Shown: positions 52,391-62,556, numbered from the stretch's first letter. The stretch is DNA of 64,000 nucleotides from Polynucleobacter sp. AP-Sving-400A-A2 (GCF_018688155.1 NZ_CP061312.1:1240001-1304000), one strand, 5' to 3'. A program made the numbers and translations. The notes: generated by a model from the sequence alone, not told the origin.

Positions 52391-53227
52391 TTGTCTGAAT
52401 CGCTTAAAAAAACATTTCAATCTAATTTAGGCGAATTAGATAATGCGGAAATGATGCTGTGGCTCAATAAAACCATTGAGTCTGAAATCATCCCCCGCTT
52501 ACTTATGGGGCATAAATTAGTTTCCGCCAATGGTTTGAATGGCGATGAAACTGAGATTGAGGTGAAGCAATCAGAAATTGTCGACTTTTGCCAAACATTA
52601 ATAGATGGGCCTGTAGAGGAATGCTTCTCTTTTATAGAGCGCATGAAAAAATCGGGGCATTCTCTTATCTCCCTCTATGTAAATCTCATCCCAGCATCTA
52701 CTAGGCGTTTACAGGAGCTTTGGGAGAATGATGAAAACAGCTTTACGGAGGTCACGCTGGCCCTAGGGCGTGCTCAGAATCTGATTCATCAACTTAGTCC
52801 CATCTTCGTCAATCAAAGTAATTTCAGCGAGTTCCAGGGAAATGCTCTTCTTGTTAACGTGCCAGGATCACAGCACACCCTAGGCATCTTAATGTTGGGC
52901 GAGTTTTTCAAACTAGCCGGCTGGAATACAACAGTGGAAATTGAAATTTCCAGTGAAGAGTTAAAAGATCGAATTCGCTTACAAGCCTGTGATTTAGTTG
53001 CTATTTCTGTCTCAACTGAGGCTCAGTGGGATACAATGGAATCGTTGTTGAAAGAAATAAAAATAGTCTCAAAAAATAAAGAGATACTGACGATGGTGGG
53101 TGGACCGTTATTCGACTTCAAACCAGAGCTAGTTAGCACCTGCTCTGCAGACGTTTGCGCCCTTACGGCAGAAGAAGCTATTCAGAGAGTTTCTAACCTG
53201 TTATCACAAAGAAACCGTTTGAATTAA
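52391..53227 (+). CDS. ppaA: PpaA/AerR-family cobalamin-binding antirepressor of PpsR
   Basis: A B12-binding regulator that counteracts PpsR in purple bacteria (AerR/PpaA). The C-terminal half has a B12-binding Rossmann fold with GSQHTLGILMLGEFFKLAGW, where the His of QHTLG corresponds to the cobalamin ligand of AerR, and TMVGGPLFDFKPEL. The N-terminal half is helical. The start is uncertain: the frame is open from 52331 (TTG), but a TTG at 52391 has GGGAG seven bases upstream, so it is preferred (278 residues). It precedes ppsR by one base. Its position in front of ppsR is the standard arrangement. Confidence 0.86.
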   Translation: MSESLKKTFQSNLGELDNAEMMLWLNKTIESEIIPRLLMGHKLVSANGLNGDETEIEVKQSEIVDFCQTLIDGPVEECFSFIERMKKSGHSLISLYVNLIPASTRRLQELWENDENSFTEVTLALGRAQNLIHQLSPIFVNQSNFSEFQGNALLVNVPGSQHTLGILMLGEFFKLAGWNTTVEIEISSEELKDRIRLQACDLVAISVSTEAQWDTMESLLKEIKIVSKNKEILTMVGGPLFDFKPELVSTCSADVCALTAEEAIQRVSNLLSQRNRLN

Positions 53228-53228
53228 G

Positions 53229-54644
53229 ATGACCATCTCACCGCAACCACATAATCTTTTTCAGAACTTAAGCAGTGAAGAGCTTAGCCATTTAGCGCAA
53301 GCATCCGCTGATATCTCTTTTGTATTAGATGACTCTGGATCAATTCAAGACATCTACTCCCATAAACAAAGCTTAGCCAAGCATATTCCAGACGACCTCA
53401 TTGGAAAAAAATGGTTGGAGGTAGTCGAGCCTGACAGCAGAAAAAAAGTTCAGTACTTGTTGGACGATGCCAACCAAGACAATATTTCCAAATTTAGACA
53501 AATTAATCTCTCCAGCAACGCAAAAGATACAGCGCTACCAATAATGTGCGCCTCAATCAAAGCGCTATCGAACCAAAAGATTATTGTTATTGGTAGAGAT
53601 CTTGGTGAAATCTCTCAGCTACAGCAAGATTTGGTTGCAGCTCAGAAACAGATTAGTCAAAACTATCTGCAAATAAATCAGCTAGAAGAACGTTTTCGTT
53701 CTATCTTTGAAATAGGATCTGAATCCATCATCATTCTTCAAGCAGACGATGGATATCCAATTGTCGAGATGAATAGCAATGCTATTAAGCAACTGTTAGT
53801 TGCCAAAAAAGATTGTGTTGGAAGATCGTTTCTATCTCTTCTACCTGCCGATGAACTCAGTAAAGTAACTAGCTTTTTTCAAGAGATGCTCGAAATAGGC
53901 GAATCAAGAGAATTAGATACTTCTTTTGTTGGTGGCAAAAAAATCCAAATTAGCGTAAGCTCTTTTACCAATAGTGGAAAACTTCACTTACTACTGAACC
54001 TCAAGCCACTGGATCACACTCAAGCAGCCCTTATGTTGGAGTCTGACTCTTTAACCGTGAAGGCCATAGAAAACAATACTTATGGTTTTGTTGTTTGTAC
54101 ACCGGAAGGTCAGATTCTAAAAGCCAATAAAGCTTTTATTAAATTAAGTAACTGCAAGAGCGAGCAAGAATTAATTGGTACCTCTATACAAAATTATCTA
54201 GGCTCAGAGACAGCGGATTTTGATCGAATGATGCAATCCCTCAAGGGAAGAGCTAGCGCGCAATCCTGCATCTCCTCTATTAGCAACAATAGTAGTGGCT
54301 TTAAATTGGTCGATATTTCAGCGGTATCCGTGGCTCATCCTCGCGCCTGTATTGGGATGATCTTCCGTCAAATGGATTCGAGAGAAAATAAAGAAAAACG
54401 CATAGACAAAAAACTGGTGCGCAGCTCTGAAGAACTATCCATGCTGGTTGGAAAAGTTCCTCTGAAAGATATCCTTACCGAGACAACTGACTTGATTGAG
54501 GAGCTCTGCATTAAAGCTGCTTTAGATTTAAGTAATGACAATCGTGTTTCAGCGTCTGAAATCTTAGGCTTATCACGTCAAAGCCTATACATTAAATTAC
54601 GGAAATACGGCCTAGTAGATAGCGACATTAAGGCTATTGATTAG
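53229..54644 (+). CDS. ppsR: PpsR/CrtJ-type redox-responsive transcriptional repressor
   Basis: A 471-residue repressor of photosynthesis genes. It shows an N-terminal PAS domain (residues 20-130), a Q-linker-like helix (LQQDLVAAQKQISQNYLQINQLEERFRSIFE region; coiled), two further PAS domains (about 150-270 and 280-390), and a C-terminal Fis-type helix-turn-helix (SASEILGLSRQSLYIKLRKYGL). Cys427, in EELCIKAAL, is at the place of the redox-active Cys420 of CrtJ. It binds TGT-N12-ACA boxes, of which three perfect ones are in this window. The gene is followed by crtA after a short gap. Confidence 0.92.
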   Translation: MTISPQPHNLFQNLSSEELSHLAQASADISFVLDDSGSIQDIYSHKQSLAKHIPDDLIGKKWLEVVEPDSRKKVQYLLDDANQDNISKFRQINLSSNAKDTALPIMCASIKALSNQKIIVIGRDLGEISQLQQDLVAAQKQISQNYLQINQLEERFRSIFEIGSESIIILQADDGYPIVEMNSNAIKQLLVAKKDCVGRSFLSLLPADELSKVTSFFQEMLEIGESRELDTSFVGGKKIQISVSSFTNSGKLHLLLNLKPLDHTQAALMLESDSLTVKAIENNTYGFVVCTPEGQILKANKAFIKLSNCKSEQELIGTSIQNYLGSETADFDRMMQSLKGRASAQSCISSISNNSSGFKLVDISAVSVAHPRACIGMIFRQMDSRENKEKRIDKKLVRSSEELSMLVGKVPLKDILTETTDLIEELCIKAALDLSNDNRVSASEILGLSRQSLYIKLRKYGLVDSDIKAID

Positions 54645-54654
54645 AACGCCTGTA

Positions 54655-55341
54655 ATGAACGGCCAAGTTGCATTAATGGTTCTGGTTGATATCCAATTAT
54701 CAGCAAAAATCAGCGGTATTCTCAGACTCATGTTTGCCCGCCTAGGACTTTGGAATACTCCTGGACTGAAATTCTATAAGCATATGGGCTCAGGAAGAAA
54801 CGGTGGCTTCTCGATTCATCCAAGCGGAACACATCAGGCACTATTTTGCGTTTTTCAAGACATAGCTAGCCTAGAACAGTTTTACCAATCTTCAAGATTA
54901 ATTCGCTGGTACAGAGCGCATGCTCAAGATTTTTTTTCAGTCAAACTGAAGGCATATTCGATTAAAGGCCAATGGTCAGGTTTTGCTCCACACATAACAG
55001 CTGAAGCACCCTCTTCCGGCCCGATCGTATCGATTACTAGAGCATCCATTAAGCCGCTATATTGCATCCCCTTTTGGCGTAAGCAACCTGCAGCAGAAAT
55101 CTCACTTGAACAATCATCTGGTTGCATTATTGCTGCTGGGGTCGGTGAAGCTCCTTTCTTTCGACAAGCGACTTTTACTATTTGGGAGTCCCAAGCAGCA
55201 ATGGATCAATATGCCCGACAAGGCGCCCATCAAAATGCAATTCGCGCCTCCTTAAGTGGGCATTATTTTTCTGAGTCCATGTTTTCGCGCTTCATCCCTT
55301 TTGATGTAGATGGAAGCTGGAAAGGTCGCACCCTTGTCTAA
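54655..55341 (+). CDS. crtA: Spheroidene monooxygenase
   Basis: Adds keto groups to spheroidene to give spheroidenone in oxic conditions. The 228-residue protein has FYKHMGSGRNGGFSIHPSG (family start), a haem-oxygenase-like fold expected, and C-terminal ATFTIWESQAAMDQYARQGAHQNAI. The start is the ATG at 54655; a TTG six codons upstream is the alternative. It lies between ppsR and crtD and overlaps crtD by 32 bases. With crtC and crtD it predicts spheroidenone-type carotenoids. Confidence 0.9.
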   Translation: MNGQVALMVLVDIQLSAKISGILRLMFARLGLWNTPGLKFYKHMGSGRNGGFSIHPSGTHQALFCVFQDIASLEQFYQSSRLIRWYRAHAQDFFSVKLKAYSIKGQWSGFAPHITAEAPSSGPIVSITRASIKPLYCIPFWRKQPAAEISLEQSSGCIIAAGVGEAPFFRQATFTIWESQAAMDQYARQGAHQNAIRASLSGHYFSESMFSRFIPFDVDGSWKGRTLV

Positions 55342-56899
55342 ACTGCCAGTCATTATTGTCGGTGGCGGCATTGGTGGCTTATGTTGCGCTCTCGATCTAG
55401 CCTCTTCTGGCGTTGAGGTGATGCTGATCGAAAAAGAAGATCAGCTGGGAGGTAAGATTCGGCAATTAAATTGCTCTAACGATCCCATCTCTCCGGTGCT
55501 AATAGATTCTGGCCCTACCGTCTTTACCATGCGCTGGGTTTTTGATGCGCTCTTTCAAAAAGCGGGCACCACCTTAGAGTCTGAACTAAAGATTACCAAG
55601 CTAGATGTCTTAGCCCGTCATGCCTGGAGCAAAGATGAAAGGCTAGATTTATTTGCTAATGCCGACCAATCAGCAGAAGCGATCAAGGAATTTTCTTCTG
55701 CGGCCGAAGCAGATCGCTTTCTTCAATTTTCCAGGCAATGTCGCAAACTCTATCGGGCACTTGAAAAACCTTACATGCTTTCTGAAAAGCCCAGCTTTGG
55801 GGGCATGATTACTGATCTTGGTATATCGGGATCTAAGGTCTTATACGAGATTGGCTTATTTAATACTCTATGGAAATCACTCGGTGACTACTTCCATGAC
55901 CCCAGATTGCGCCAACTATTTGGAAGATACGCAACCTATTGTGGTTCATCGCCCTATCAAGCCCCCGCCACCTTAATGTTAATTGCCGATGTGGAGGCAC
56001 AAGGAGTATGGGCAATTGAAGGTGGCATGTATAGCCTAGTTAGGGCCCTTGAGAAGTTAGCGCAAGATAAAGGTGTCCAATTCAAGACTGGCCAAGCTTG
56101 CGAAGAAATCTTAATAGAGCGAGGTCGTGCTAGTGGAGTGAGGTTGGCCGATGGCACAAGTATTCAAGCAAAGGCAGTCATTTTTAACGGTGATCTGGCT
56201 GCGCTTCAAGCGGGTTTACTCAATCCGTCTAGCAAACAATCGTTGAATACCAAAATGACCCCCCCTAGCGCTGCCAAAAGATCGCTTTCTGCTGTTACCT
56301 GGTCGATCAATGCGAAAACAGATGGCTTTCCTTTAGTTCGACATAATGTGTTTTTTAATCAAGACTACCGTGCTGAGTTTGATGATATTTTTCAAAAGCA
56401 ACGTCTGCCAAAAAAGCCAACGGTATACGTATGTGCACAAGATCAAGGCGATACATATCAAGCCAGTTTGAAATCACAAAGACTGCTATGTCTAGTCAAT
56501 GCACCAGCAAAAGGCGATCAGTCAGAATTTAGTGCGCAAGAAATCGACGCATGTGAACGCGAAACTTTTAATCTTCTACAACAGTGTGGTCTTAATATCG
56601 ACTTGGATAGCGAAATATGTCAACGCACAACGCCCTCTCTTTTCAATCAACTCTTTCCAGCAACGGGGGGAGCCCTTTACGGCCAAGCCAATCATGGCTG
56701 GATGGAAACTTTTGGGCGAGCTTCAGCGCAAAGCCCGATTCCGGGCCTTTATCTAGCGGGGGGCAGCGTACATCCAGGTCCGGGAGTGCCAATGGCAGCA
56801 CTATCGGGACGAATGGCGGCCGCAACCCTGATGGATCACCTCGGTTTGATCAGGCTGTCGGGCAGAACGCTTATCTCTGGTGGTACATCGATGCTCTAA
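55310..56899 (+). CDS. crtD: Methoxyneurosporene/hydroxyneurosporene desaturase
   Basis: FAD-dependent 3,4-desaturase of the spheroidene pathway. The 529-residue protein (or 521 from a TTG at 55334 preceded by GGAAAG) has VIIVGGGIGGLCCALDLASSG near the N-terminus (motif VGGGIGG), the LIDSGPTVFTMRW segment, EGGMYSLVRALEKLAQ in the middle and the C-terminal LYLAGGSVHPGPGVPMAA. It overlaps crtA by 32 bases at the front and crtC by 283 bases at the back in a different frame. The C-terminus looks complete, so the long overlap is not caused by a damaged crtD. Confidence 0.9.
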   Translation: MEAGKVAPLSKLPVIIVGGGIGGLCCALDLASSGVEVMLIEKEDQLGGKIRQLNCSNDPISPVLIDSGPTVFTMRWVFDALFQKAGTTLESELKITKLDVLARHAWSKDERLDLFANADQSAEAIKEFSSAAEADRFLQFSRQCRKLYRALEKPYMLSEKPSFGGMITDLGISGSKVLYEIGLFNTLWKSLGDYFHDPRLRQLFGRYATYCGSSPYQAPATLMLIADVEAQGVWAIEGGMYSLVRALEKLAQDKGVQFKTGQACEEILIERGRASGVRLADGTSIQAKAVIFNGDLAALQAGLLNPSSKQSLNTKMTPPSAAKRSLSAVTWSINAKTDGFPLVRHNVFFNQDYRAEFDDIFQKQRLPKKPTVYVCAQDQGDTYQASLKSQRLLCLVNAPAKGDQSEFSAQEIDACERETFNLLQQCGLNIDLDSEICQRTTPSLFNQLFPATGGALYGQANHGWMETFGRASAQSPIPGLYLAGGSVHPGPGVPMAALSGRMAAATLMDHLGLIRLSGRTLISGGTSML

Positions 56900-57771
56900 G
56901 TGATGATGGTAAGCACGGCATAGTCCTGATTGCATTTGTTGGTAGCGTTTTCTCACCCTACTATGCCTGGGCAAGGAGAAATAATTCTTCAGTCAACCCC
57001 GAAAATCATTGCTCTCTGAATGTTGCCATCTATAGTCCAGGGAAAAATCGTTGGGCTATGACTGAGCGAGGAGAAAAACAAGTCTCCCGTAACTCTACCG
57101 ATTTTGTCATTGGTCCGAGTAGTCTGCATTGGGATGGCAATAAGTTAACTGTTCAGATACAGGAGCGCGCAGTACCTTTTGGGCAAAAGATTGCGGGTAC
57201 TGTTGAGCTCTATCCCAATACCTTATTCAACTTTAGTACACCGTTAGATGCTGCTGGTAAACATCGCTGGGGACCTCTTGCTCCTTCAGCAAGAGTTAAG
57301 GTACGACTCAATTCCCCTGACTTACAGTGGGAAGGAAATGCCTATTTAGATTCCAACGAAGGAGATGAGCCCATCAGTCAAGCTTTTCATGAATGGGATT
57401 GGTCAAGAGCAGAAATGAGTGGTGGAAGAACTTCAGTAATTTATGATGTGCGCGAAAAGAATTCTCAAGAAAATCTATTGGCACTCACTTTCAACCCCAA
57501 TGGAACAATTGATCACTTTGAACCCCCTCCAAGGCAGGCTCTACCAAAAACGATGTGGGGGATTCGAGGGCATATGCGCAATCAAAGTGCTGAGACCTTA
57601 GCGGTGCAAAAGGTTTTAGAAAATACTCCCTTCTACACTCGCTCGGTTTTAAATTCTGAACTCCTGGGTGAGAAGGTGCTCTCATTTCATGAAACCTTAA
57701 GCGTACCCAAGCTGACCCTAACTTCAACTCAATTAATGCTACCTTGGAGAATGCCGCGAATTACGTGGTGA
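56617..57771 (+). CDS. crtC: Hydroxyneurosporene synthase (carotenoid 1,2-hydratase), unclear start
   Basis: Adds water at C-1,2 of neurosporene in the spheroidene path. The conserved part begins near residue 75 of the open frame: LWWYIDALSDDGKHGIVLIAFVGSVFSPYYAWARRN (shown in part: YIDALSDDG, FVGSVFSPYY), followed by NHCSLNVAIYSPGKNRWAMTERG and MWGIRGH at the end. The only canonical start in frame before the conserved part is the ATG at 56617, which overlaps crtD by 283 bases, and the intervening 75 codons look like a crtD shadow. No GTG, TTG or ATG occurs closer. The true start is therefore uncertain. Convergent with crtB, 13 bases away. Confidence 0.82.
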   Translation: MSTHNALSFQSTLSSNGGSPLRPSQSWLDGNFWASFSAKPDSGPLSSGGQRTSRSGSANGSTIGTNGGRNPDGSPRFDQAVGQNAYLWWYIDALSDDGKHGIVLIAFVGSVFSPYYAWARRNNSSVNPENHCSLNVAIYSPGKNRWAMTERGEKQVSRNSTDFVIGPSSLHWDGNKLTVQIQERAVPFGQKIAGTVELYPNTLFNFSTPLDAAGKHRWGPLAPSARVKVRLNSPDLQWEGNAYLDSNEGDEPISQAFHEWDWSRAEMSGGRTSVIYDVREKNSQENLLALTFNPNGTIDHFEPPPRQALPKTMWGIRGHMRNQSAETLAVQKVLENTPFYTRSVLNSELLGEKVLSFHETLSVPKLTLTSTQLMLPWRMPRITW

Positions 57772-57784
57772 CTAGCGCTAATAG

Positions 57785-58819
57785 CTACTGTAGGGCTCTA
57801 CCATGCGTACGAGTATTGCGGCGACGCTCTTGTCTCTCCATGAGATCAACGAACCACAATAAATGATCATGCGTTGTTCCATCAAAACGCTTTTCATGCG
57901 GGACTTCAATCACCGCATTTACTAGATACTGAATGGCTTTATCGGCATCCACTTCAAGCTTCCGAGAAAATATCTTAGAGATAGCTGTAAAAGCTTCTGC
58001 TAGAAGAATCAGCTTTCTTTTGGAGGGTACATAAGCTCTGGTCGAAACGGAATCCAAATTAAGCTTTTCTACTTGTCGGCCAATCTCTGAATAAATCAGG
58101 CGAGCGGCCTGAATAGCAGGACGACAATCCCAGGGTAAGTCTGAAATTCCACTCTCCGAGCGGGAATATAGTACATCCGCATGCTTTAAAAGACGAGCGA
58201 TCACACTCGCAATTTGATCATTAAACTCAGGCTTGCTTAACCAAACTTGAGGATCTAATCCAGCTTCCCTAAGCCAATCCAAAGGTAAATAGATGCGACC
58301 ATTTGCAGCATCTTCACCTACATCGCGGGCAATATTAGTTAATTGCATTGCCAAGCCAAGTTCACAAGCTCTTGCTAAGGTCTCTGGATCGCGACGATCC
58401 ATGATGACGCACATCATCGCTCCGACTGTGCCGGCCACTCTAGCGCAATAGTCCAATAAATCCTCTAAGGAGTTATAGGTTCTGAACTGCGTATCCCATT
58501 CATAACCCTCGATGAGGGCTAGAGGGAGACTGATAGGGAGGTCATATTCTTTAACAACAATCGACAAGGCGCGGTCAGCAGGTATGTCGTCAGGCCTTCC
58601 TTGATAGATTCGATCAAGACGCTCACGCAGTTTCGGAATCGCATCTGGTTCTGCATCCACTGCATCAGCTACATCATCAGTAATTCGACAAAATGCATAG
58701 AGGGCTGTTGCTGGGTCTCTGACTCTCTGAGGCAAAATTCTTGAGGCAGCGAAGAAGGACTTTGATCCATCTCGCATGGTTGCTACACACTCTTGGAGGT
58801 CACTGATGTTTTGATTCAT
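57785..58819 (-). CDS. crtB: Phytoene synthase
   Basis: Condenses two geranylgeranyl diphosphates to phytoene. The 344-residue protein has the family's two Asp-rich motifs DDVADAVD (near residue 67) and TNIARDVGEDA with NGRIYLPLDW (near residue 170), both metal-diphosphate-binding. Length is normal. It follows crtI by 44 bases on the minus strand and is convergent with crtC. A TGT-N12-AAA sequence between crtI and crtB (58834-58851) misses the PpsR consensus. Confidence 0.93.
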   Translation of the reverse strand: MNQNISDLQECVATMRDGSKSFFAASRILPQRVRDPATALYAFCRITDDVADAVDAEPDAIPKLRERLDRIYQGRPDDIPADRALSIVVKEYDLPISLPLALIEGYEWDTQFRTYNSLEDLLDYCARVAGTVGAMMCVIMDRRDPETLARACELGLAMQLTNIARDVGEDAANGRIYLPLDWLREAGLDPQVWLSKPEFNDQIASVIARLLKHADVLYSRSESGISDLPWDCRPAIQAARLIYSEIGRQVEKLNLDSVSTRAYVPSKRKLILLAEAFTAISKIFSRKLEVDADKAIQYLVNAVIEVPHEKRFDGTTHDHLLWFVDLMERQERRRNTRTHGRALQ

Positions 58820-58863
58820 GCTAGACGCTTTACTGTAAAGAATTCAATAAACTGATTTAAACT

Positions 58864-60381
58864 TTATGCAGCGATTTTTTTAGGTTCTGCTACTACAGAC
58901 ATTAATGCTTTTGCTGAAGATAAAACACCGGGGATACCCGCACCCGGGTGAGTGCCAGCACCGACCATATAAAGCCCCTGAATATCTTCACTACGGTTGT
59001 GCGGCCTAAACCAAGCGCTTTGAAGTAAGAGCGGCTCAAAACCAAAGGCAGCGCCTTTGACTGACAAGAGACGATCTTGGAAATCTTGAGGGGTCATGAG
59101 AAAGGATGTTTTGAGATGCTTTTCAAATCCAGGCAAAACGCTTTCATCTAGATACTTGGCAATCGCTTGACGATAGGGCTCAGCCTCTTTAGCCCAGTCT
59201 GTGCCGCTTTCTAAATTCGGTACTGGAGCCAATACATAAAAGGCATCGCCACCCGCAGGTGCTAAGGATGGGTCAGTAGCAGTTGGCCTATGCAAATAGA
59301 GACTAAAGTCATCTGCCAGTACATGTCTCTTAAAGATATCCGTCAATAACTCTTTATAACGCTTACCCAATAAGATCATATGGTGTGGAACGTCCGGGTA
59401 TTGATTGTCCGTGCCGAAGTACCAAACAAAAAGACTCATCGAGTATTTACTCTTATCAACCTTAGCATCAGTCCATACTTTTCGATGCTCTGGTGCGATG
59501 AGTTTTTTGTAAGTCCAAGCAGCATCCGCGTTGGAGACCACAATATCTGAGGGAATAAATTCACCATTGGCAAGGGTTACGCCTTGAGTCTTACCATCGG
59601 CCACTTCAATACGCTTCACTTCAGAGTTCAGGCGGATTTCCACCCCCCTACCTGCCAACAAGCCAGCCATACCCTTAATTAAAGAGCCGGTTCCACCCAT
59701 TGCAGAATGGACCCCATGGCGTCGCTCTAAAGAGTTGATGAGCGCATAGACTGCAGTGACAGAAAAAGGATTGCCACCAATCAAAAGCGGATGAAAACTC
59801 ATCACTTGACGTATCTTGTCATTTTTTAAATGGCGCGCAACTAACTTGTAGATGCTCTCCCAAGCCCGCATCTTGATCATTGATGGAATTGCACGAATTA
59901 AATCGCCGATTGAATCAAACGCAGTTGAGCTGAGCTCCTGAAAACCAAGCTTGTAACATTTTTCGGCCTCAGCCAAAAATCGCTCATAACCTGGCAAGTC
60001 TTCTGGTGCAAACTTAGCAACTTCAGCACGCATTCTGGCGGGGTCACCCGTGTAATCAAAGTGTGTACCGTCATCAAAACGGATACGATAAAAAGGATCC
60101 ATTGGGCGCAGATCAACATCATCTGACATCTTCTTTCCACACAATTCCCATAATTCTTCAAGTAGGAATGGGGCTGTAATGATGGTAGGCCCCGCATCAA
60201 AGGTAAATCCATCGCGATGATGTACGTATGCCCTACCACCAGGAGCATCTAGCTTTTCTATAACAATGACCTTGTAGCCCTTACAAGATAAACGAATCGC
60301 AGATGCCAATCCGCCAAATCCACTTCCAATCACAATGGCAGTGGATACTTTATCTTCCCTCAAGTCAGCTTTTTTTAACAT
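58864..60381 (-). CDS. crtI: Phytoene desaturase (CrtI)
   Basis: FAD-dependent desaturase that turns phytoene into neurosporene or lycopene. The 505-residue protein has TAIVIGSGFGGLASAIRL near residue 14 (motif GSGFGGLA), the GPTIITAPFLLEEL stretch, the SNADAAWTY segment and LYMVGAGTHPGAGIPGVLSSAK at the C-terminus. The ATG at 60381 is preferred to the TTG two codons before. A 12-bp terminator stem separates it from pufC. It forms crtI-crtB on the minus strand. Confidence 0.94.
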   Translation of the reverse strand: MLKKADLREDKVSTAIVIGSGFGGLASAIRLSCKGYKVIVIEKLDAPGGRAYVHHRDGFTFDAGPTIITAPFLLEELWELCGKKMSDDVDLRPMDPFYRIRFDDGTHFDYTGDPARMRAEVAKFAPEDLPGYERFLAEAEKCYKLGFQELSSTAFDSIGDLIRAIPSMIKMRAWESIYKLVARHLKNDKIRQVMSFHPLLIGGNPFSVTAVYALINSLERRHGVHSAMGGTGSLIKGMAGLLAGRGVEIRLNSEVKRIEVADGKTQGVTLANGEFIPSDIVVSNADAAWTYKKLIAPEHRKVWTDAKVDKSKYSMSLFVWYFGTDNQYPDVPHHMILLGKRYKELLTDIFKRHVLADDFSLYLHRPTATDPSLAPAGGDAFYVLAPVPNLESGTDWAKEAEPYRQAIAKYLDESVLPGFEKHLKTSFLMTPQDFQDRLLSVKGAAFGFEPLLLQSAWFRPHNRSEDIQGLYMVGAGTHPGAGIPGVLSSAKALMSVVAEPKKIAA

Positions 60382-60403
60382 TTCCAAGAACCAACTTTTC
60401 TAC

Positions 60404-60439
60404 AAAAAAATAGCGTCATATTTATCCTATGACGCTATT
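60404..60439 (-). terminator. Intrinsic terminator between pufC and crtI
   Basis: Reading on the minus strand, a 12-bp perfect stem (AATAGCGTCATA with TATGACGCTATT) with a seven-base loop is followed by a run of seven T. It lies just after the pufC stop and would end the puf transcript. crtI would then need its own start or read-through. Confidence 0.85.
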
Positions 60440-60458
60440 AGTTAGGACAAACTATAGA

Positions 60459-61526
60459 TTACTTCATTGCCACCGATTTTGCTGATGGTGGAGCATCTTT
60501 AGGCTTCTGCATTGTCTTAGCGGGGCCCGTTAAAAATGGATAGTCCGTCAACATGGATACACCATTCAGTGGCTTGTATGCACCCTGGTGGCAAGTACCA
60601 CAATTCGCCTTAGCAACATCACCAGTAGGACCTAAACGATGCGGAGGAAATAATCCTTGAATAGGCTCCATATAGTTATTGTTGATATCTTGGGCCATCC
60701 GAATAGCATACCAAGCCTTGGTTCTTTGGGGAGGACTCTCTTCCCAAGAAGCGAAGTTGCGACTGTTATGACAATACGTGCAGTTGACTCCCAATGATTT
60801 AGAGAAATGCATCATCAATCCATAGGTAGATTCAGTCTCATTGATGCTGTGCTTATTACCGGTTGGCAATGCCGTATCTCCCGCCACTCTAATATTGCTA
60901 TTTTTTGAGAGGTATTGATCGAAATACGCATTCGGAAGAGACGAATAGCCCGAGGCAGCAACTGGAGTATTTTGTCCGTCTTTATTACCCAAAAGTCCAT
61001 TACCTGTTTGTTGCTTAGGCTCCTTAAACCAAACTTGCTCCGGAATGTTATTGCCACGATGACAGGTATAACAAGTGACACCCGTCTGAGCGACGTGGTC
61101 TTGCCATTGGGTATTCACACGTTGAGTCATCAAAATCATATTGCGCGCGACTTTCTTGGTATACAAGGAGTCATCTGCAAAGTTTGCTGCGTTATGGCAA
61201 TAAGTGCAGCCCTGCTCTGGCGCAACCCAGCTAGTCATCGAAACCATGAATGCGCTAAATTGAGCAACGCTCAAATTATTCAGTACCTTCACGTTTTGAT
61301 AAACAGCCCCTGCTTTTGGCCCCTCTGCTGGCGCTGGCCCATATGAAACAGGCACAGCATTTTTATCAGCTTGCTCAGCTAATATGCGCGGGTTATAAAT
61401 CAAATCCATTCCCGTTCCACGGAAGCCATGCTGAACAGTTTCCATTGGAGGTCTCTCGCAGCCAGACAGGAGCAAAACACTCGCAAATAAAGCCGGCAAT
61501 ATTAGATATCTTCTTAATTGCTTCAT
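60459..61526 (-). CDS. pufC: Reaction-centre tetrahaem cytochrome c subunit
   Basis: Supplies electrons to the reaction-centre special pair. The 355-residue protein has a lipoprotein signal (lipobox LLSGC) and four CXXCH haem sites: CTYCHN near residue 107, CYTCHR near 152, CTYCHN near 248 and CGTCHQ near 310, with the usual Met ligands before each. GGAGT precedes the ATG. Its start lies within four bases of the pufM stop. The presence of PufC places this reaction centre in the group with a bound tetrahaem cytochrome. Confidence 0.95.
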   Translation of the reverse strand: MKQLRRYLILPALFASVLLLSGCERPPMETVQHGFRGTGMDLIYNPRILAEQADKNAVPVSYGPAPAEGPKAGAVYQNVKVLNNLSVAQFSAFMVSMTSWVAPEQGCTYCHNAANFADDSLYTKKVARNMILMTQRVNTQWQDHVAQTGVTCYTCHRGNNIPEQVWFKEPKQQTGNGLLGNKDGQNTPVAASGYSSLPNAYFDQYLSKNSNIRVAGDTALPTGNKHSINETESTYGLMMHFSKSLGVNCTYCHNSRNFASWEESPPQRTKAWYAIRMAQDINNNYMEPIQGLFPPHRLGPTGDVAKANCGTCHQGAYKPLNGVSMLTDYPFLTGPAKTMQKPKDAPPSAKSVAMK

Positions 61527-62542
61527 GGCTTAACTCCTATTCCTATGTAAGTAGGTGCGGCAGGTGCGATAAATCCAGAAGTTGCTGGGTCCGGTAAAGG
61601 AGTACCAAAAACATAAGGATAAGAAGGCGCAACATGGTGTTTCACTGCCCATAAATACCAGTTATCCACAACAGTGCCGGTTAGCAAAATGCCGATACCG
61701 CCGACTAAAGGGGTTAACACCGCAAACCACCAAGCCCAACGGTGAATCGATTCCATAGTTGCATTGAAACCCATGGTCCATCTCCAAAACAGAGCTGCTC
61801 TCTCCGAAGCTGTACCGCGATCGACAATTTGCTCAATCTCCCGTTCACCACCAAAGCGACTGACTGCCAAAATAGTTGCGCCATGCATTGCGAAGAGGAG
61901 TACTGATCCGTATAGGAAAACAATTGACAGCATGTGGAAAGGGTTATAGAAAAGATTTCCATAACGCAATGAGAACGCAGCAGTCCAATCTAAGTGCGAG
62001 AAGATTCCAAACGGAACACCCTCACTCCAACTACCCATCATGAGAGGGCGAATAAATCCCAATACGAGATAGAGCCAAATTGCTGCCAAGAAACCCCAGG
62101 CAATGTGCGTTCCCATACCCAAAGCAATAGCTCGGCGATACGTTCTTGCCCACCACAATAAAATCGAGACAGTCAAGAAGAAGCCAGCCATCATCCACCA
62201 ACCACCCTCATTAAGGGGCATGAATAAAGACAAGCCATGCTTTGGAAGTGGTGGATCTAAAGAGAGCCAGAATAATTGGCGCACGAATTCAATTGGGTTC
62301 CAATTCACAGAGGCCAACATATTCCAACCCATAATCTGAATTGCAATAATGCCAAAAAATAAAGAAGCAACGCCTAAACCACCTAAGTAAATAGGTCCAA
62401 GCTGCGCATTCCCCAAACGCCCTAGCAAATGAAACATAGTTGGCGTGCCAAAACGCTCTCGTTCATCACGAGGATCTATAGCTACCCCATGATGCGGCGG
62501 AGCAGTTACTTGAACTTGAGTAAATAGATTTTGATATTCCAT
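61523..62542 (-). CDS. pufM: Reaction-centre M subunit
   Basis: Membrane subunit of the type II reaction centre. The 339-residue protein has five helices with the pigment and iron ligands in helix D ([23 protein letters not shown]) and the [25 protein letters not shown] region. It is preceded by the L subunit at 14 bases and its stop overlaps the PufC start. The order pufL-pufM-pufC is standard. Confidence 0.96.
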   Translation of the reverse strand: MEYQNLFTQVQVTAPPHHGVAIDPRDERERFGTPTMFHLLGRLGNAQLGPIYLGGLGVASLFFGIIAIQIMGWNMLASVNWNPIEFVRQLFWLSLDPPLPKHGLSLFMPLNEGGWWMMAGFFLTVSILLWWARTYRRAIALGMGTHIAWGFLAAIWLYLVLGFIRPLMMGSWSEGVPFGIFSHLDWTAAFSLRYGNLFYNPFHMLSIVFLYGSVLLFAMHGATILAVSRFGGEREIEQIVDRGTASERAALFWRWTMGFNATMESIHRWAWWFAVLTPLVGGIGILLTGTVVDNWYLWAVKHHVAPSYPYVFGTPLPDPATSGFIAPAAPTYIGIGVKP

Positions 62543-62556
62543 AATTTAAATTCCTC

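Noticed and set aside
58834..58851. TGT-N12-AAA near crtB
   Set aside because: The second half-site does not match ACA, and it lies in the crtI-crtB gap without a promoter-like context.
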